Shown: positions 10,165 to 20,900, counted from the first letter of the stretch. The stretch is DNA of 64,000 bases from Lepidostoma basale (GCA_022606425.2 JAHDVF020000001.1:1364001-1428000), one strand, 5' to 3'. Program-made: numbers and translations. Notes: generated by a model not told the origin, from the sequence alone.

Positions 10165-10625
10165 TTCTCTGGTTTCAATCCTGGGATTGGTTTGCAGCAA
10201 TTTCCTCTATTATTCTCTTCCATTCTTCCCTGTCTTGTGCGGCTCTTTTTAAATCTGCATATGATGAGCAGCGCACGTCCACCAACAGGTCCTCCAGGTA
10301 CTCTCGGCGTGGGCGTCCCCTAGAGTTTGTCCCCTCGGTCATACCCTCCATAATGGCATGCAAGAGACCTTCTTGACGTATTACATGGCCGATCCATCTT
10401 GCACGCCTTTCGGACAAGGTCCTGAGGAGGTGCCTTCCTCCTTCGATTCCTTGAAGAACTTCCTCATTCGTGATGTGGTCTCTACAGGAAATTCCAAAGA
10501 GTCTTCTATAGGACCACATCTCAAAAGCCTCTAGTCTCCGCTTATCCCTTTCGGATAGGCACCATGTCTCGCAGCCGTACATCAAGACACTCCATACATA
10601 GGTCTTGATGAGGAGTAAACATATA
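10165..10625 (-). mobile_element. non-LTR retrotransposon RT C-terminal fragment
   Basis: A 136-codon open minus-strand frame reads LMYGCETWCLSERDKRRLEA, EMWSYRRLFGI, HITNEEVLQ, RRARWIGHVIRQEGL, SRGRPRREYLEDL and a final IIEEIAANQSQD with stop. This block order is the post-RT C-terminal domain of insect RTE-like LINEs. The RT domain itself is missing. Part of its 3' end recurs in the palindrome at 28505-28625. Confidence 0.85.
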
Positions 10626-10719
10626 TCAGAACAATAATTACCGAAGAAATAACTAATACATTAATTGAACAAATAGTAAAATGGGCATATGCACGTAATC
10701 GGACAAATCTTATTTCTTC

Positions 10720-11330
10720 TTCTTATTATAATTCATAGTGTAGGCCTTGTGGCCTGTTTCTTAAGAGGATTGGGCCTCCTGCGAAGTCGACTCCCAGCTG
10801 TCGATCCATCTCTTTGGTGGTCTGCCTGGGGGTCATCTACCATGGGGCTGGCCGTGTAACACAATGAAAGGGAGTCTGGATGGAGCCATTCTCCTCACGT
10901 GTGCATACAAGTATCTTCTCCTTTGCCTTCCCCACCTAACGACATCCTCGACCTCGCATATCTCTCTTATCGGTGTATTGCCAGATGTATTTCTGAACGT
11001 CTTCGTTTCTGACACTCTGAGCGCGTTTTTTGTGATTGTGGTGTCCCTTGCACTCGATCCCATATGTCATGATAGGTCGCACACGAGTCTTATAAATTCT
11101 CACTTTGCTGCTGATCTTCATGTCAGGGTTTTTTGAAATTGAATTCTTCAAGCATCCTGAAATGAGCGCAGCCTTGTTTACTTGCCCCATCACTTCACAT
11201 GGTAGACCCGTTTTCCTACACAGGTCCGCACCCAGATGTCAAAATTTTCCCACCTGTTCCACTGAAACACCCCCTACAGACACGCTACATCCCACATGAG
11301 CTCGAGAGAATACCATACTCTTGGTCTTTG
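10720..11330 (-). mobile_element. LINE-E RT C-terminal fragment
   Basis: Two minus-strand frames give GQVNKAALISGCLKNSI, KVRIYKTRVRPIMTYGIEC and RVSETKTFRNTSGNTPIREIC, then VRWGRQRRRYLYAHVRRM. The blocks match the LINE-E copy at 32990-33590. At least one frameshift is present and the catalytic RT domain is absent. Confidence 0.8.
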
Positions 11331-11399
11331 CTACTCAAGTAATTTTTTTTTTGCATTTTATAAATCTTATTTAACGTCACAAATCTTTGTCTCATTGAT

Positions 11400-11645
11400 T
11401 TCTTATTTTGGTATCATGTCAGGTCCCCTGACGTTGACTATCACTTAAGAGTAGGCGTCTCGGTCCCTGGAAGCTCTTCAACGGTTTTAGCGCTAGTCCA
11501 ATCACCTATGTTGTGGACCCAGGAGATTCGCCTTCTGCCAACACCTCGTCGACCCTCTATTTTGACCTTATTGATCAGGTGCAGCAATATATATGTTTTC
11601 CTTCTCTAAGCACATGACCTAAGTATCACACCTTACAATTGATTT
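11400..11645 (-). mobile_element. LINE-B C-terminal fragment
   Basis: The minus strand carries a GHVLRE-type block, NKVKIEGRRGVGRRRISW, VHNIGDWTSAKTVEELPG and a stop. It shares sequence with 118-262 and 55470-55970. Confidence 0.65.
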
Positions 11646-11649
11646 ATAG

Positions 11650-12145
11650 CTGAAGAAAATATTAGGTTCGTCACTAAATCATCTGATTGCTTAGCTGGTT
11701 GCTTGCATCCGTTTTTCCCCCAGGACTATAACCCGGTGCGGTAAATAACATTGCACGCCTACATACGTGGCATAGTGTACCTACTTAGTACTTACATAAT
11801 ATAATACTGCTCACAGCAAATCGCTACTCCGCGATTCTAAGATGACTACCACAGACATTAAGCTCGGAATATATTTTCAGTTTTGCTATTCAGAATTATT
11901 TTACATAAAAGTGTAATACGTACAGAATCTTACCATTTTGAATTCCATTCCAAAGTGGTTGGATGCTGTATCAGTTAATAAAATAATAATAATAATAATA
12001 ATAATATGCTAACTTCAAAAGCGCCGTTTTTGTGATGTAATCACCTTAAGGGCGCATTAAGACGTGTTTTAAATCTAAATGTGAACGCTGCATATGATTG
12101 ATATTCGCGATCAATTAGAATGTATAATATAACAAAATATGCAAG
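11650..12145. other. unassigned, with (TAA)n microsatellite
   Basis: No gene or element recognised. It contains a short ataataataa tract near 11980-12005. Confidence 0.4.
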
Positions 12146-12149
12146 TTTT

Positions 12150-12480
12150 AAATTGGGTATGAAATATGAAAAAAATGGGTTTTCAGCTTATATCTGAATT
12201 CTGTCGGATCATTTATGCATGTGAGGTGTGAAGGAAGATTGTTCCAAGCTGATGGACAGGCTACCGCAAACGCTCGATCCCTGAAATTTGTACTAGGGCA
12301 ACGCTTTGGCTCAACTAATCTTCCTACTGCCGAGGAGTTTGCCGAGCGTAGTGTGGATTTCCTTGTATTTAGGCTGTCCGTTATACAGAGTTCGGATATA
12401 TAATGTGGAGCCATTCCATGTAGCGCTTTGAAGACTGTCCAGCAGAGTTTATACAGTATACTCTGACATCAACCAATTTT
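12150..12480 (-). mobile_element. LINE-D (L2/CR1-like) C-terminal fragment
   Basis: An 88-codon minus-strand frame reads SAVGRLVEPKR, NFRDRAFAVACPSAWNNLP and EFRYKLKTHFF, the classic 'GDRAF..A.P..WN.LP....LK..LF' ending of L2/CR1-type LINEs. Related copies: 52120-52560 and 62765-62950 (both +). Confidence 0.82.
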
Positions 12481-12484
12481 TATA

Positions 12485-12960
12485 ATAATTTCTTCAAGTC
12501 AATTTGAATTACGATTTTGATGATTCTTTGTCATTTAACACATATCAAAATGTGGATTTTTACTATTGCTGCTTCCATAAACTGCAGGTAGTAACGTCTC
12601 CGCTGGTGTGCGACGGCTCTTAAAGCAGAGAGGGCGGCAGGGTATACGAGGACCCTCGAAAAGACGCTAAGCCGAGGACGTTCGTTAAGCCGAAATCGAG
12701 AGAAAGGAGAGCACCACTTCATACAATAATGGCGAGAATTTGTGATATTAAGCAGATATTTTGTTCATAGAGGTACGCAACATTTTAATATAAAAATACC
12801 ATTATCTTATATTTTATTCAAGGCAATGAAATTATTGAATTCCATGATTTTAAAGTGCTGATTAGCAGTTACCCACGATGTTGGAAGAATTTAAAAAGGA
12901 GGCCTACATCTAGGAATGGATATTGGCTGATGATGATGATGATAATGATTAATTTTTACG
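12485..12960. other. unassigned, GC-richer patch and a LINE-like tail
   Basis: 12580-12720 is richer in GC and CpG than its surroundings but shows no convincing coding pattern. 12875-12950 ends in tgatgatgatgatgataatg, a common 3' tail of insect LINEs. Confidence 0.35.
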
Positions 12961-12964
12961 AACG

Positions 12965-13115
12965 ACAGAACGCCTGGCCCCTGATCCAGGGGATTTGGGT
13001 TCAAGCCTAGACACGACCAGATCCCCTTTTCATAAAAATGAGGTAATTTCTGCTCATATTGAAGATTGTAAAGTAAATTCTAATACCATTGATTTAAATC
13101 CTTGGTGTAAGTCTT
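12965..13115 (+). mobile_element. SINE-2 copy
   Basis: This is the plus-strand counterpart of 489-664: cctgatccaggggatttggg, a B-box-like ggttcaagcct, cgaccagatcccc and the shared 3' part with caatatgagc-type body and gatttaaatccttgg. The head is incomplete. Confidence 0.6.
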
Positions 13116-13289
13116 AAAAAAAACGATATTCGGCATAAACTGTTGTCGTTCAAAACGTTTAATATAAAAATAATAAAAATTCCCAAGAAACAAAAAACTT
13201 ATTGAAAAAAATCTCAACTATTCTTCCTCTTCGTCGAGTCAATGGCAAGCTAGTTTTATAGGGATAGCCCGAAAAAGGATCATATCTCT

Positions 13290-13412
13290 CATCTTCTTTT
13301 GCTATTGTGGTGGAAGGTTTGGTCGACATTGTGTCGTTTCCAGGGGTGCCGGGTGTTACAGTTATAGTAATACCACACGTGAAGGCACCTTCCTTGCCTT
13401 ATTTATCTTACC
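13290..13412. repeat. dispersed repeat, copy 2
   Basis: Same orientation and order as 5370-5480: ttgtggtggaaggtttggtc, ggtgccgggtgtta, aggcaccttccttgcc. Class unknown. Confidence 0.5.
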
Positions 13413-13581
13413 TGTTCCTGTTATATTTTATAATTTTGAATATATAATAATATAAGAATACTAATTGCAAAGTATGTCACCTAAAGGGTGTTTCAATATG
13501 GACTTTATTTAAATATTCTAAATAAAATAAAAACATAATGTTTATATTGAAAATATGCTTATTTTTGTTTTATATGAAAGT

Positions 13582-14324
13582 TAAAGGTTTGCCATTTAGT
13601 CCAATGACTCCACCGCTTCATTAACCACACCAAACTGTAACCTTTTGTAGAATTAAACTTTGCTGAATAAAATCTTGAATTTCTCTTGGATTTACTTAAC
13701 TCCAAATACTATAATATAATTTTGGTTGTTTATATAGCCATTCAGATGAAAATGTACCGCATCTCTGAAGATGATTTTTTTGGAAAAAATGTCGTTTTGT
13801 TGCAGCATAAATTGAACAAAATTACGACGCATAAAATGTTCAGGTGGTTTCTAGTCTTAAGTCGATTGAATTTTATAGGCTTTTAAAGCCAAATCCTTTT
13901 TTTTTTAATTCGCCAGCTAGTAATTTTTGCAATTCCTAATTGCTGTGAACGACGTCTAATCAGCTTTTTTTTTTAAATCGCTCTTTATATCATTACAGCG
14001 CGAGCAAAATCGATGCGAAAGGTATAGCTATCATATTGTTTCTCGTGACATGTGATAGGTAGCTAAACTATCGCCATTTTACTGTCACGTGAATTCTGCA
14101 CCAGACCAAAGACAGTGTACAATCACACTGCCATTGCCGGGAATCGAACCGGGACCTTCGGATTGGTAGCCAAAACACTTACCACTCGGCCACGAGGGTC
14201 GTCGATTATCGTATATACTGTCGTTATCCCTGGTTCTTCTTCAACATTATCCGAAACCAATATAACATTCTCTTGTAAACGAGCTGAATACACAGTACCA
14301 GTCCTTTAAAAATATTGGATTACA
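13582..14324 (-). pseudogene. Tc1/IS630-like transposase relic 2, invaded
   Basis: This is a second, more decayed copy of the 3460-3980 relic. It has the same ordered sequence (ccaatgactccacc, cattcagatgaaaatg, gcatctctgaagatg, aattgctgtgaacgacgtct on the plus strand). It is interrupted by SINE-1 (13966-14219) and ends where LINE-A was inserted at 14325. Both copies share flanking tggattacacttctt. Confidence 0.75.
13966..14219 (-). mobile_element. SINE-1 copy, full head and tail A
   Basis: The minus strand reads a tRNA-like head with A box (tggccgagtggtaag) and B box (ggttcgattcc), the body (cagtgtgattg, gtctttggtctggtg, aaaatggcgatag) and tail A (tcgatnnnnctc, then taaagagcgat). It is inserted in the transposase relic. 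Confidence 0.88.
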
Positions 14325-14336
14325 CTTCTTATTTTA

Positions 14337-14763
14337 ACCAATGTATCGAGGAGGGGTATACTCAGCAGGACTGGAGGAGAGCGGTTATCATGCCTCTTTA
14401 CAATGGTAAGGGATCCGCGTGGACTGTGGAGCCACAGGGGCATCAGTCTGCTGAGCTCCGTTGGCAAACTATATGGCAGGATACTGATAGAAAGAGTGAG
14501 GAAATTGACATCTGTAAAGATTTGGGATGTACAAGGAGCCTTCATGAGTGGATGTGGATACATGGACCAGATTTTCGCACTCCGCAGTCTAACAGAGAAG
14601 GTTTTGGCCAAAGACCGAAAACTTTTCTGCGCGTTTGTGGATCTGCAGAAAGCGAATGTAGAGAAAACCCGAGACCTATGCCAGGACAGAGCATTGTGGC
14701 GATCCATCCTTTCTGCCTACCCCTCCGGGGAAATGGCGTGATTGTTAGTTAGTTTTTAGTTTT
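14337..14763 (+). mobile_element. LINE-A copy with RT blocks and internal deletion
   Basis: The 5' part encodes RT blocks across a frameshift: QQDWRRAVIMPLYNGKGS, then SHRGISLLSSVGKLYGRIL and FCAFVDLQKA (first catalytic-Asp region). The frame then jumps directly to TRDLCQDRALWRSILSAYPS and GEMA plus stop, so the rest of the RT and the linker are deleted. The tail is ttagttag. The exact 12-mer CTTCTTATTTTA flanks it (14325-14336 and 14764-14775). This copy ties the LINE-A tail to a genuine reverse transcriptase. Confidence 0.9.
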
Positions 14764-14779
14764 CTTCTTATTTTAGGCT

Positions 14780-15590
14780 CAATAGGATGTTTATGACAAC
14801 ACCGCGTAATTTACGAAATTTTTCATTTTACAGAAAGCTCATTTTCTTAATAGACCTGAATGAATTAAATACGTTGTTCCGTACTATACGATGACCTTTT
14901 AACAAATAGAAAACCTTTTTCTTTCCAAATGTAAAAAAAAGGTTTCCAAAATGGCTGAATTGACAGCTGTCAAGAAAAAATACCTCATAGAACACCCGTT
15001 AATGGAAATTATGTATAGAAATTTCTACGCATATTTGAGTTTTACATCATTATTCAAGAAATAACAAATCCATTTAACCTCCCGATGTAGCATCTACTGT
15101 GTAAAACATCCCCATTTAATACGCAAGTTTGTTTGAGATATTAAGTGTATTTCTAGCAGTAATAAACTATCTGATAAGGTGACTACGTTTTTCTTGTGTG
15201 AATTTCGCCAACATTGTACCCCAATACTTGCTACCCTGTCCCAAAAGTTACTTCATAAGGGCGTATCTGTCATTGTCAAATTATTCCCGGCACATTGCTC
15301 TCGGAGGGTAGACATAATACTTGGAGACTCTGCTTTTGTTGGATAGATTTTTCCTTCACAAAGATTTGAACGAATATCTGTATTATCAAACTCCAACAAT
15401 AGTAATACATAATTTTATACAAATAACTCCAATAAAAAAACGCCAAACTTTCTCGCGCAGCGAACCTTTCGAAGAAAAATAATTTGTTTTGTTCCGAATC
15501 ACTTAAATTCAGACAATGTTCTCAAGTTGATATTTTCACTCAGATTAATATATTTATTTTCATTTCTTTGAGAAGATGGGAACAGAAATT
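14780..15590. other. unassigned AT-rich sequence
   Basis: No coding or repeat structure recognised, apart from a short palMITE-like outer end (gagttttacatcattattca) near 15037-15065. Confidence 0.4.
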
Positions 15591-15594
15591 GTGA

Positions 15595-15790
15595 GATAAA
15601 TCTATGATGTTTTATTTGGAAAAACATTTTTCATAAACATGTTTCGGGCTGCAGACATCCTTCCCCAGTGTAGCAATTTTAACAATATTTAACATTGACA
15701 TTTCTACACTAAGTAAGGGCGTCTGCTGTTCAAAACATGATTGTGAAAAATGCTAGTGTGAAAATACAACATTTAAAAAAAATCAGATGT
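15595..15790. mobile_element. foldback element (relative of 45896-46105)
   Basis: Arms gattttatttggaaaaacat-like (left) and gtgaaaaatgctagtgtg (right) are inverted, with acatgtttcgggctgcag and its decayed mirror inward. The minus strand carries CTGGGGAAGG and, 13 nt later, CGAAACATGTT, a hammerhead-like core. Confidence 0.6.
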
Positions 15791-15929
15791 GAACCCACAA
15801 CACAAGGTGAAAGCGAATGTAGAAGATAAAGAAAGCTTAAAATTAAGAGAAAGACTTAAACATTTTTTTTTTGTCAAATTTTAATGAATTTGAATTTAAT
15901 GAATTGAATTTAATGAATTTTAATGAACA

Positions 15930-16050
15930 CTGTTTTTTCCACTTTTGAGTTAATTTTTCTCGATATGTTTCGAAGGCTTACTTACACCTTTTATCATCGG
16001 GAGAACGATATCAGATTATATATCCAACAAAAAATTCGTCATTATGGAAT
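15930..16050 (-). repeat. hammerhead-like motif in short repeat
   Basis: The minus strand reads TTCTC, CCGATGA, a hairpin with AAGG/CCTT pairing, then CGAAACATATC and GAGAA. TTCTC/GAGAA would pair as stem I. One core base departs from the hammerhead consensus (CCGATGA for CTGATGA). Confidence 0.45.
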
Positions 16051-16184
16051 TCCACAGTGTAAGTTTATCTAAGACTTAAACTATTTGAAATATTATGTAC
16101 TCTTAACTATTTTCATTGCCTGGCTCTAAAGGTATCTTTACATGAGGATGTATGGTGGCTATCTGTTACTCTATCGTACGGCAT

Positions 16185-16625
16185 TTCTTTTGGGTATTTT
16201 AGGAGCCAACTCTTAGAAGTGGTGGGCATCTCATAACTCATTTCTTTAGATTAATCAATAGATATTTCAAGAACTCGGCCGTGGTGGAGGAAGTTGCTAT
16301 TTTTGTTCCTGATAGATATCTCCGACAGCAACAGCATAGATTGGTTTACACACCGGCCGCCAGAACCAACCTTCTTCTGGTGGCACCGGTGGGAAGAGAA
16401 ATCAGTCTGCTGAACACGATCTCCTTGGATATCAACGTCTTTCAAATTAGTGAAAGTACGTTCAGAAGACAAATACTCTTGACTTTAGAGAGTATATTGT
16501 CTTCCTAAAGTCGAATCATCTCTCACGCGTTCCTAGTATTATTATGTTTACCTGTTCTAAATAGATGCCCTAAACTTTAATTCTGTTTGTAGGTATATCT
16601 TTTGAGAAAATAAACTGATTGGAAT
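16185..16625 (+). mobile_element. LINE-C C-terminal end with 3' UTR
   Basis: A 75-codon plus frame reads YLRQQQHRLVYTPAARTNLL, then REISLLNTISLDINVFQIS and a stop. It is the short conserved terminus of jockey/CR1-type LINEs (ARTN....P..R...LN). The 3' UTR ends tttgagaaaataaactgatt with a GATTGATT tail. A paralogous copy is at 60672-61090. Confidence 0.8.
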
Positions 16626-16849
16626 GATTGATTAATGGTTGATAAAAAATACCCCAACTCAACTCTAATGTGTGCTATATTTTTAAGTATAGTATATTTT
16701 TAAGTATAGTAGTAAGTATATGCTAGTCAGGAATACAAAGAGTAATATCAAGGACTGCTTAAAGGGTCCTTTTAATTATTAAAATAGAAGAAAAAAAACA
16801 TAATTCAGATATATACAATGACATCAAAAATACTTATTGATATAAATAA

Positions 16850-16965
16850 TTCTTCACAATTATAAGTCACTGTTATGAGGAAGGAATTGAGTCATATCTA
16901 GTAGTTCCCTGAAATATAAAAGAAGCCAAGTTTTCGGGTCTTAGACCACCATTCGAATATGCTTA
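16850..16965 (-). mobile_element. SINE-2, degenerate copy
   Basis: It shares ordered words with 489-664 (ttatgaggaaggaat, tcttagaccaccattcga). The B box is no longer recognisable. Confidence 0.4.
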
Positions 16966-16999
16966 ATTAAAAATTACTGTACTACTAATCTGTAACAAG

Positions 17000-17275
17000 T
17001 GAATGAGTTTGTATATTTAGGTAAAATTACAAAGGATGGGCGAGTGGGAAGAGCTATTGAAAGAACGGTTGGTGCAGGCAATAAAGTAAATGGTGCATTT
17101 AAAGTTGTCAGCACAAACAAGCCTATCCAAAAAAACTAAAATGGCAGTGCACAATGGTGTTCTTTAGCAAACCTTGTGTATGGAAGTGAAGCGTGGAACT
17201 GGCCAAAGAAGAATGAAAGTAGAATAAATGCAGTAGAAATAGGATCTCTCGTTTCTACACGAATGTGTAGAAAAT
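17000..17275 (+). mobile_element. LINE-A internal fragment
   Basis: The frame reads VNEFVYLGKITKDGRVGR, RTVGAGNKVNGAFKVV and, after shifts, YGSEAWNWPKKNESRINAVE. The 3' end of the LINE is missing and the copy stops abruptly in the RSL block, so it is truncated at both ends. Confidence 0.8.
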
Positions 17276-17324
17276 ATCCAGCCCAGCACAGTTGGCTCTT
17301 AATAAATGAAAAAACAATAGTTAT

Positions 17325-17740
17325 TATATTTATTGTTACTTGAACAATTATGTTAAACTCAATAAAATAATTAAAACGTCTATTTTCTAGAAGTTTTATT
17401 ATATTTTATGTGAATGACTGTTTCGCCGGTCTAAGGCATTCTTCTTCTTCTTCACGTGTCCTAACGGGCCCCCCGATATCGACGACCATTTTTTTTAAAG
17501 AGTGGTCGTCGAGAAAGTTTCCCTCCGAAAGCGAAACAGCTCCCCCACAGTTCTATCGCCGGTCCATTCTCGGATGTTTCGAAGCCAGGAGAGTGACTTC
17601 TGCCGACCCCAAATGTTAAAAAAAAACTTTTATTATGCCTTAGACAGACGAAACGTGTCATTCACATAAAAGGTAATATAACTTTTAGAAAACAGACGTC
17701 TTCATTCGTATTAACATTATGATACATTCTTATAAACTTG
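17325..17740. mobile_element. palMITE copy C, LINE piece in its loop
   Basis: The left arm (acgtctattttctagaagtt, tttcgccggtctaaggcatt) and the right arm (gccttagacagacgaaacgt, aacagacgtcttcattcgta) enclose 17438-17625. That insert begins cttcttcttcttc on the plus strand and reads a LINE-like minus-strand end, so a LINE-G-type tail inserted at the palindrome centre. Confidence 0.75.
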
Positions 17741-17769
17741 TTATAATAACATATTATAATACAATTTTA

Positions 17770-18425
17770 AAAGTTGCAAAATTAAATGTATGAAATAACT
17801 TCTTAACAATTCCACGAAAAAATAATCCACTAAGACACACAAAGAGCGATAATACCCCAAGAATCGCTCCCGCCCAACCGAAGCTTTCAGGGTATTTCTC
17901 GTTCTGTCTGGTTTAGTGCAAGGGGGTGGGATTAAACCAGAGGGAAGAGGGTGGGGGCGCTACTCCCCGCCCCATCCATCGCATTCTGTCGCTAGGCGCC
18001 ATCGACCGTACTCATTTCATTGAGATTTTTCTCACATTTCCTCGCCTTATCCCAGTGACGCTTATTTGACAACCTTAGCGACGCTTAGACACGTTTTTAT
18101 AGGTCGAGTCTGCTTATAAGCAGATATAGGCGCTCGCTATTGCGTATTCGCTGGGACTGGGAAACTATAAATACTGACAGGATTTTGCCTGTGTTCATTT
18201 TCAGACCCTTGCACACAATTGGGCTAAAAATACACTGTAATTATAAATCTTGCTGCTTATAATAAACGCTACAAAAACTTGTCCGACACGGTTCATAGAC
18301 TGGCGAATGAGTTGTAAATAAAATTACCAAAAACTTATAATATTAATTCTATGCTATTTTCATACTTACAAGCGCCAATGAACATGTTTTTTCTTCTATG
18401 TTTGCCATACTTTGTGTTGTAGATG
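17770..18425. other. unassigned, with GC-rich patch
   Basis: 17870-18160 is unusually GC-rich (ccgcccaaccg, ggtgggggcgctactccccg) but has no clear frame or repeat partner. It may be unique host sequence. Confidence 0.35.
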
Positions 18426-18427
18426 TT

Positions 18428-18660
18428 TAATTTGTCTTTTTCTTTTTATATACTTTGTATATACAACACGTTCCAAAATAAATCTTTATAACATCTGTCA
18501 AAACTGATCATATTTGAAAATAATTTTAAAATATTTTAAATTTGTATCATTATAATATCACTGAGGAAGGATCGGTTGTCCGAAACATGTCTGATATGTA
18601 ATTTTTTTAAAGTTAGTGTTGTATATTTACAAAGTATATAAAAAAGAAAAATACAAATAG
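18428..18660. mobile_element. foldback element with hammerhead-like core (copy 1)
   Basis: Outer inverted repeats (tttttatatactttgtatat and its complement near 18630) enclose a body repeated at 27225-27425. At 18552-18592 it reads ATATCA, CTGAGGAAGG, loop, TCC, GAAACATGTC, TGATAT. The flanking 6-mers would form a perfect stem I. Confidence 0.65.
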
Positions 18661-18777
18661 AACATATTTTTGTTTATGGAAAATAAATTGTTCTGAATAG
18701 ATTTATTATTATTTAATGTTGCCCTATTTTCTCAATTTTTTTTCATATATTATAATATTACTTGCAAATAACTCGTG

Positions 18778-19032
18778 TTCATTTATTGTTTCATGAACAA
18801 TGATGTTAAACTCTATATTAAATAAATTCATACGAATGAAAACGTCTATTTTTCTGAAGTTTTATTATATTTTACGGCTGTGATATGTTTCGCATTGCTA
18901 AGGCATCAAATGTAATATTAATATAATTGTTTTATTTGATAATGGCTTAGCAAGGCAAAACGTGTCATTTCCATAAAATACGAGCATAATAAAATTTTAG
19001 AAACAGACAGTTTTAATTCGAATGAACAAATT
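18778..19032. mobile_element. palMITE copy D
   Basis: Both arms are present (cgaatgaaaacgtctatttt; right arm aaacgtgtcatttccataaa). Relative to the other copies the right arm contains six extra bases, CGAGCA, at a TA (about 18968). Confidence 0.8.
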
Positions 19033-19287
19033 TTAACTTCACTTCGATAGCTTGTATTTTATTTTAAAATAGATTAAAATTAATTAGATGATTTTTCTCT
19101 CTAATCCGAATTCTTTTTCCTTTTTTTTAAATGTTATTTTGAAAAAAACTATTCTGATTGTGTAATTGTATGTTTGTGTATGTTTGCAGACGACTTGGAT
19201 TGAAGCACCTGTAATATTTGTGATCTTTTTGTAAATAAAATGACTGAATGAATGAATAAAACCCTTGCGAAATGACGATGTTGCTTC

Positions 19288-19548
19288 AAAGAATTATTAT
19301 TATTATTATTTTGTTGAATCGCTCTTTACATCATGTGATACATACAAATCGATGTAAAGGGAATTATAGCTATCATAGTGATTCTCGTGACATGTGGTAG
19401 GTAGCTAATTTATCGCCATTTTATTGTCGCGTGAGTTCTAAACCAGACCAAAGACAGTGTGACAATCACACTGCCCTTGCCGGGAATCGAACTCGGAACC
19501 TTCGGGGTGGCAGTCAATGCACTTACCACTCTGCCACGAAGGTCGTCA
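19288..19548 (-). mobile_element. SINE-1 copy, complete, tail A
   Basis: The minus strand reads gacgaccttcgtggcagagt, ggttccgagttcgattccc, gtgtgacaatcacactgc in inverse, and tail A ending taaagagcgattcaac followed by (AAT)n. A and B boxes are intact, so polymerase III promotion is plausible. Confidence 0.9.
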
Positions 19549-19549
19549 A

Positions 19550-20115
19550 TTTTATATTATAATATAAAAGATATTCCATAAATATTTCAGTTTTCCACCA
19601 TTCCTTTAGAAGTTTAAATAGGAATAGATTTACTTTTTTTGATGTTACAGTAGATACTTTAAAAAATAACGATTTTTTTATATTTGTCGTAACCAATACA
19701 GAAAAAGATATCAGCAAAACTGTCAATACTGTAAAAAAAATCTCTGATGAAAACGCGCATTATAAGAAAAACGTTCGTGACAGGCTAAAGGTTAAAAAGC
19801 TCAGATCGAAAGTGATATGTACTTCAAGCTGGCATGTTACAAAAAAATCGTTTGGAAACGTGCCGATTCATAAATGTAAAAGTACAAATTATTAAAGCAA
19901 TGTATAGAAGTACAAGTGAAAAGTAATATACGAAGACATCGTATAGGTGTTTAATATGGAACTTCCTAATTTATTTGACATAAGTAGAAAAGTTTTTTCA
20001 TTTAAAAAAGTTTGAATGTGTCTTTATGTACGTAATAATATGAACCTACCCACGAACCTATCCACAGTTTGATGTGTTATTCAAACTCGTATTTTATCTG
20101 ACCTAATTTCTACCG
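19550..20115. other. unassigned AT-rich sequence
   Basis: No element recognised. Short frames here have no family signature. Confidence 0.35.
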
Positions 20116-20117
20116 GA

Positions 20118-20900
20118 GCACACTGGATCCATTTGGCAAAAACATGGACATAGGGGTCGAATTCCGAATTTTGCCCCGATTTTTTTAAATTAGGTTCTCT
20201 GTGTGATTCCAAACCACTTTTGTCTTTTAAATTTTTTTGCTATAACTGCTTATTTCCAAGAAAAAAAAATGTTGTTTTTTTTTGTATGAAGCAAAACTGA
20301 TTTTTGCAATTATTTCGGAATCAGGTGGATACGTCAAAACCAAACTTAGTAAGAATTATAAAGGGCATAATCTTCTACATTACTTGTTACGACATCTACT
20401 TCATATCTCTGCCCGTTTAAAAGCAGCAGACATTTTAAATCTTAATTGATTGTTACGAGTATAAAGTGGTTTCGGATTTTTCGTTAGATGCATAAATGAT
20501 CACAATTATGCTAAAATCACTCCATTATTTTGTAAAGGAACGCGATGATCATTTATGCATCGTAACAATTAATTAAGATTTATAGTGTCTGCAGCTTTTA
20601 AACGGGCAGAGATATGATGTAAATGTCGAAACAAGTAATGTAGAGAATTATGTCCTCTATAATCCCTACTAAGTTTCGTTTTGACGTATCCAACTGATTC
20701 CGAAATAATTGCAAAAATCAGTTTTGCTTCACAACAAAAAAAAACAACATTTTTTTTCATGGAAATTAGCAGTTATATCAAAAAAAGTTAAAATGTAAAA
20801 GTGGTTTGGAATCACACAGAGGTACTAATTTAAAAAAATCAGCACAAAATTCGGAGTTCGACCCCTATGTCCATGTTTTTGACAAATGGATCCAGTGTGC
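20118..20900. mobile_element. 783-bp foldback element
   Basis: Nearly the whole segment is one imperfect inverted repeat. It starts gcacactggatccatttggc and ends with the complement at 20900. Arms of ~330 bp share gtggtttggaatcacac, aatcagttttgcttc, gggcagagatatga and gatcatttatgcat blocks, around a centre near 20490-20530. The arms contain no long conserved frame. Confidence 0.85.

Noticed and set aside
14306..14752. Overlapping 133-145-codon frames on both strands
   Set aside because: Only the plus-strand blocks match reverse transcriptase. The others are shadows of the same LINE-A copy.
19440..19545. tRNA-like sequences with A and B boxes (also at 14130, 41850, 44640)
   Set aside because: They sit at the head of repeated SINE-1 units with a common non-tRNA body and are not foldable as complete cloverleafs with acceptor stems, so I annotate SINEs and not tRNA genes.
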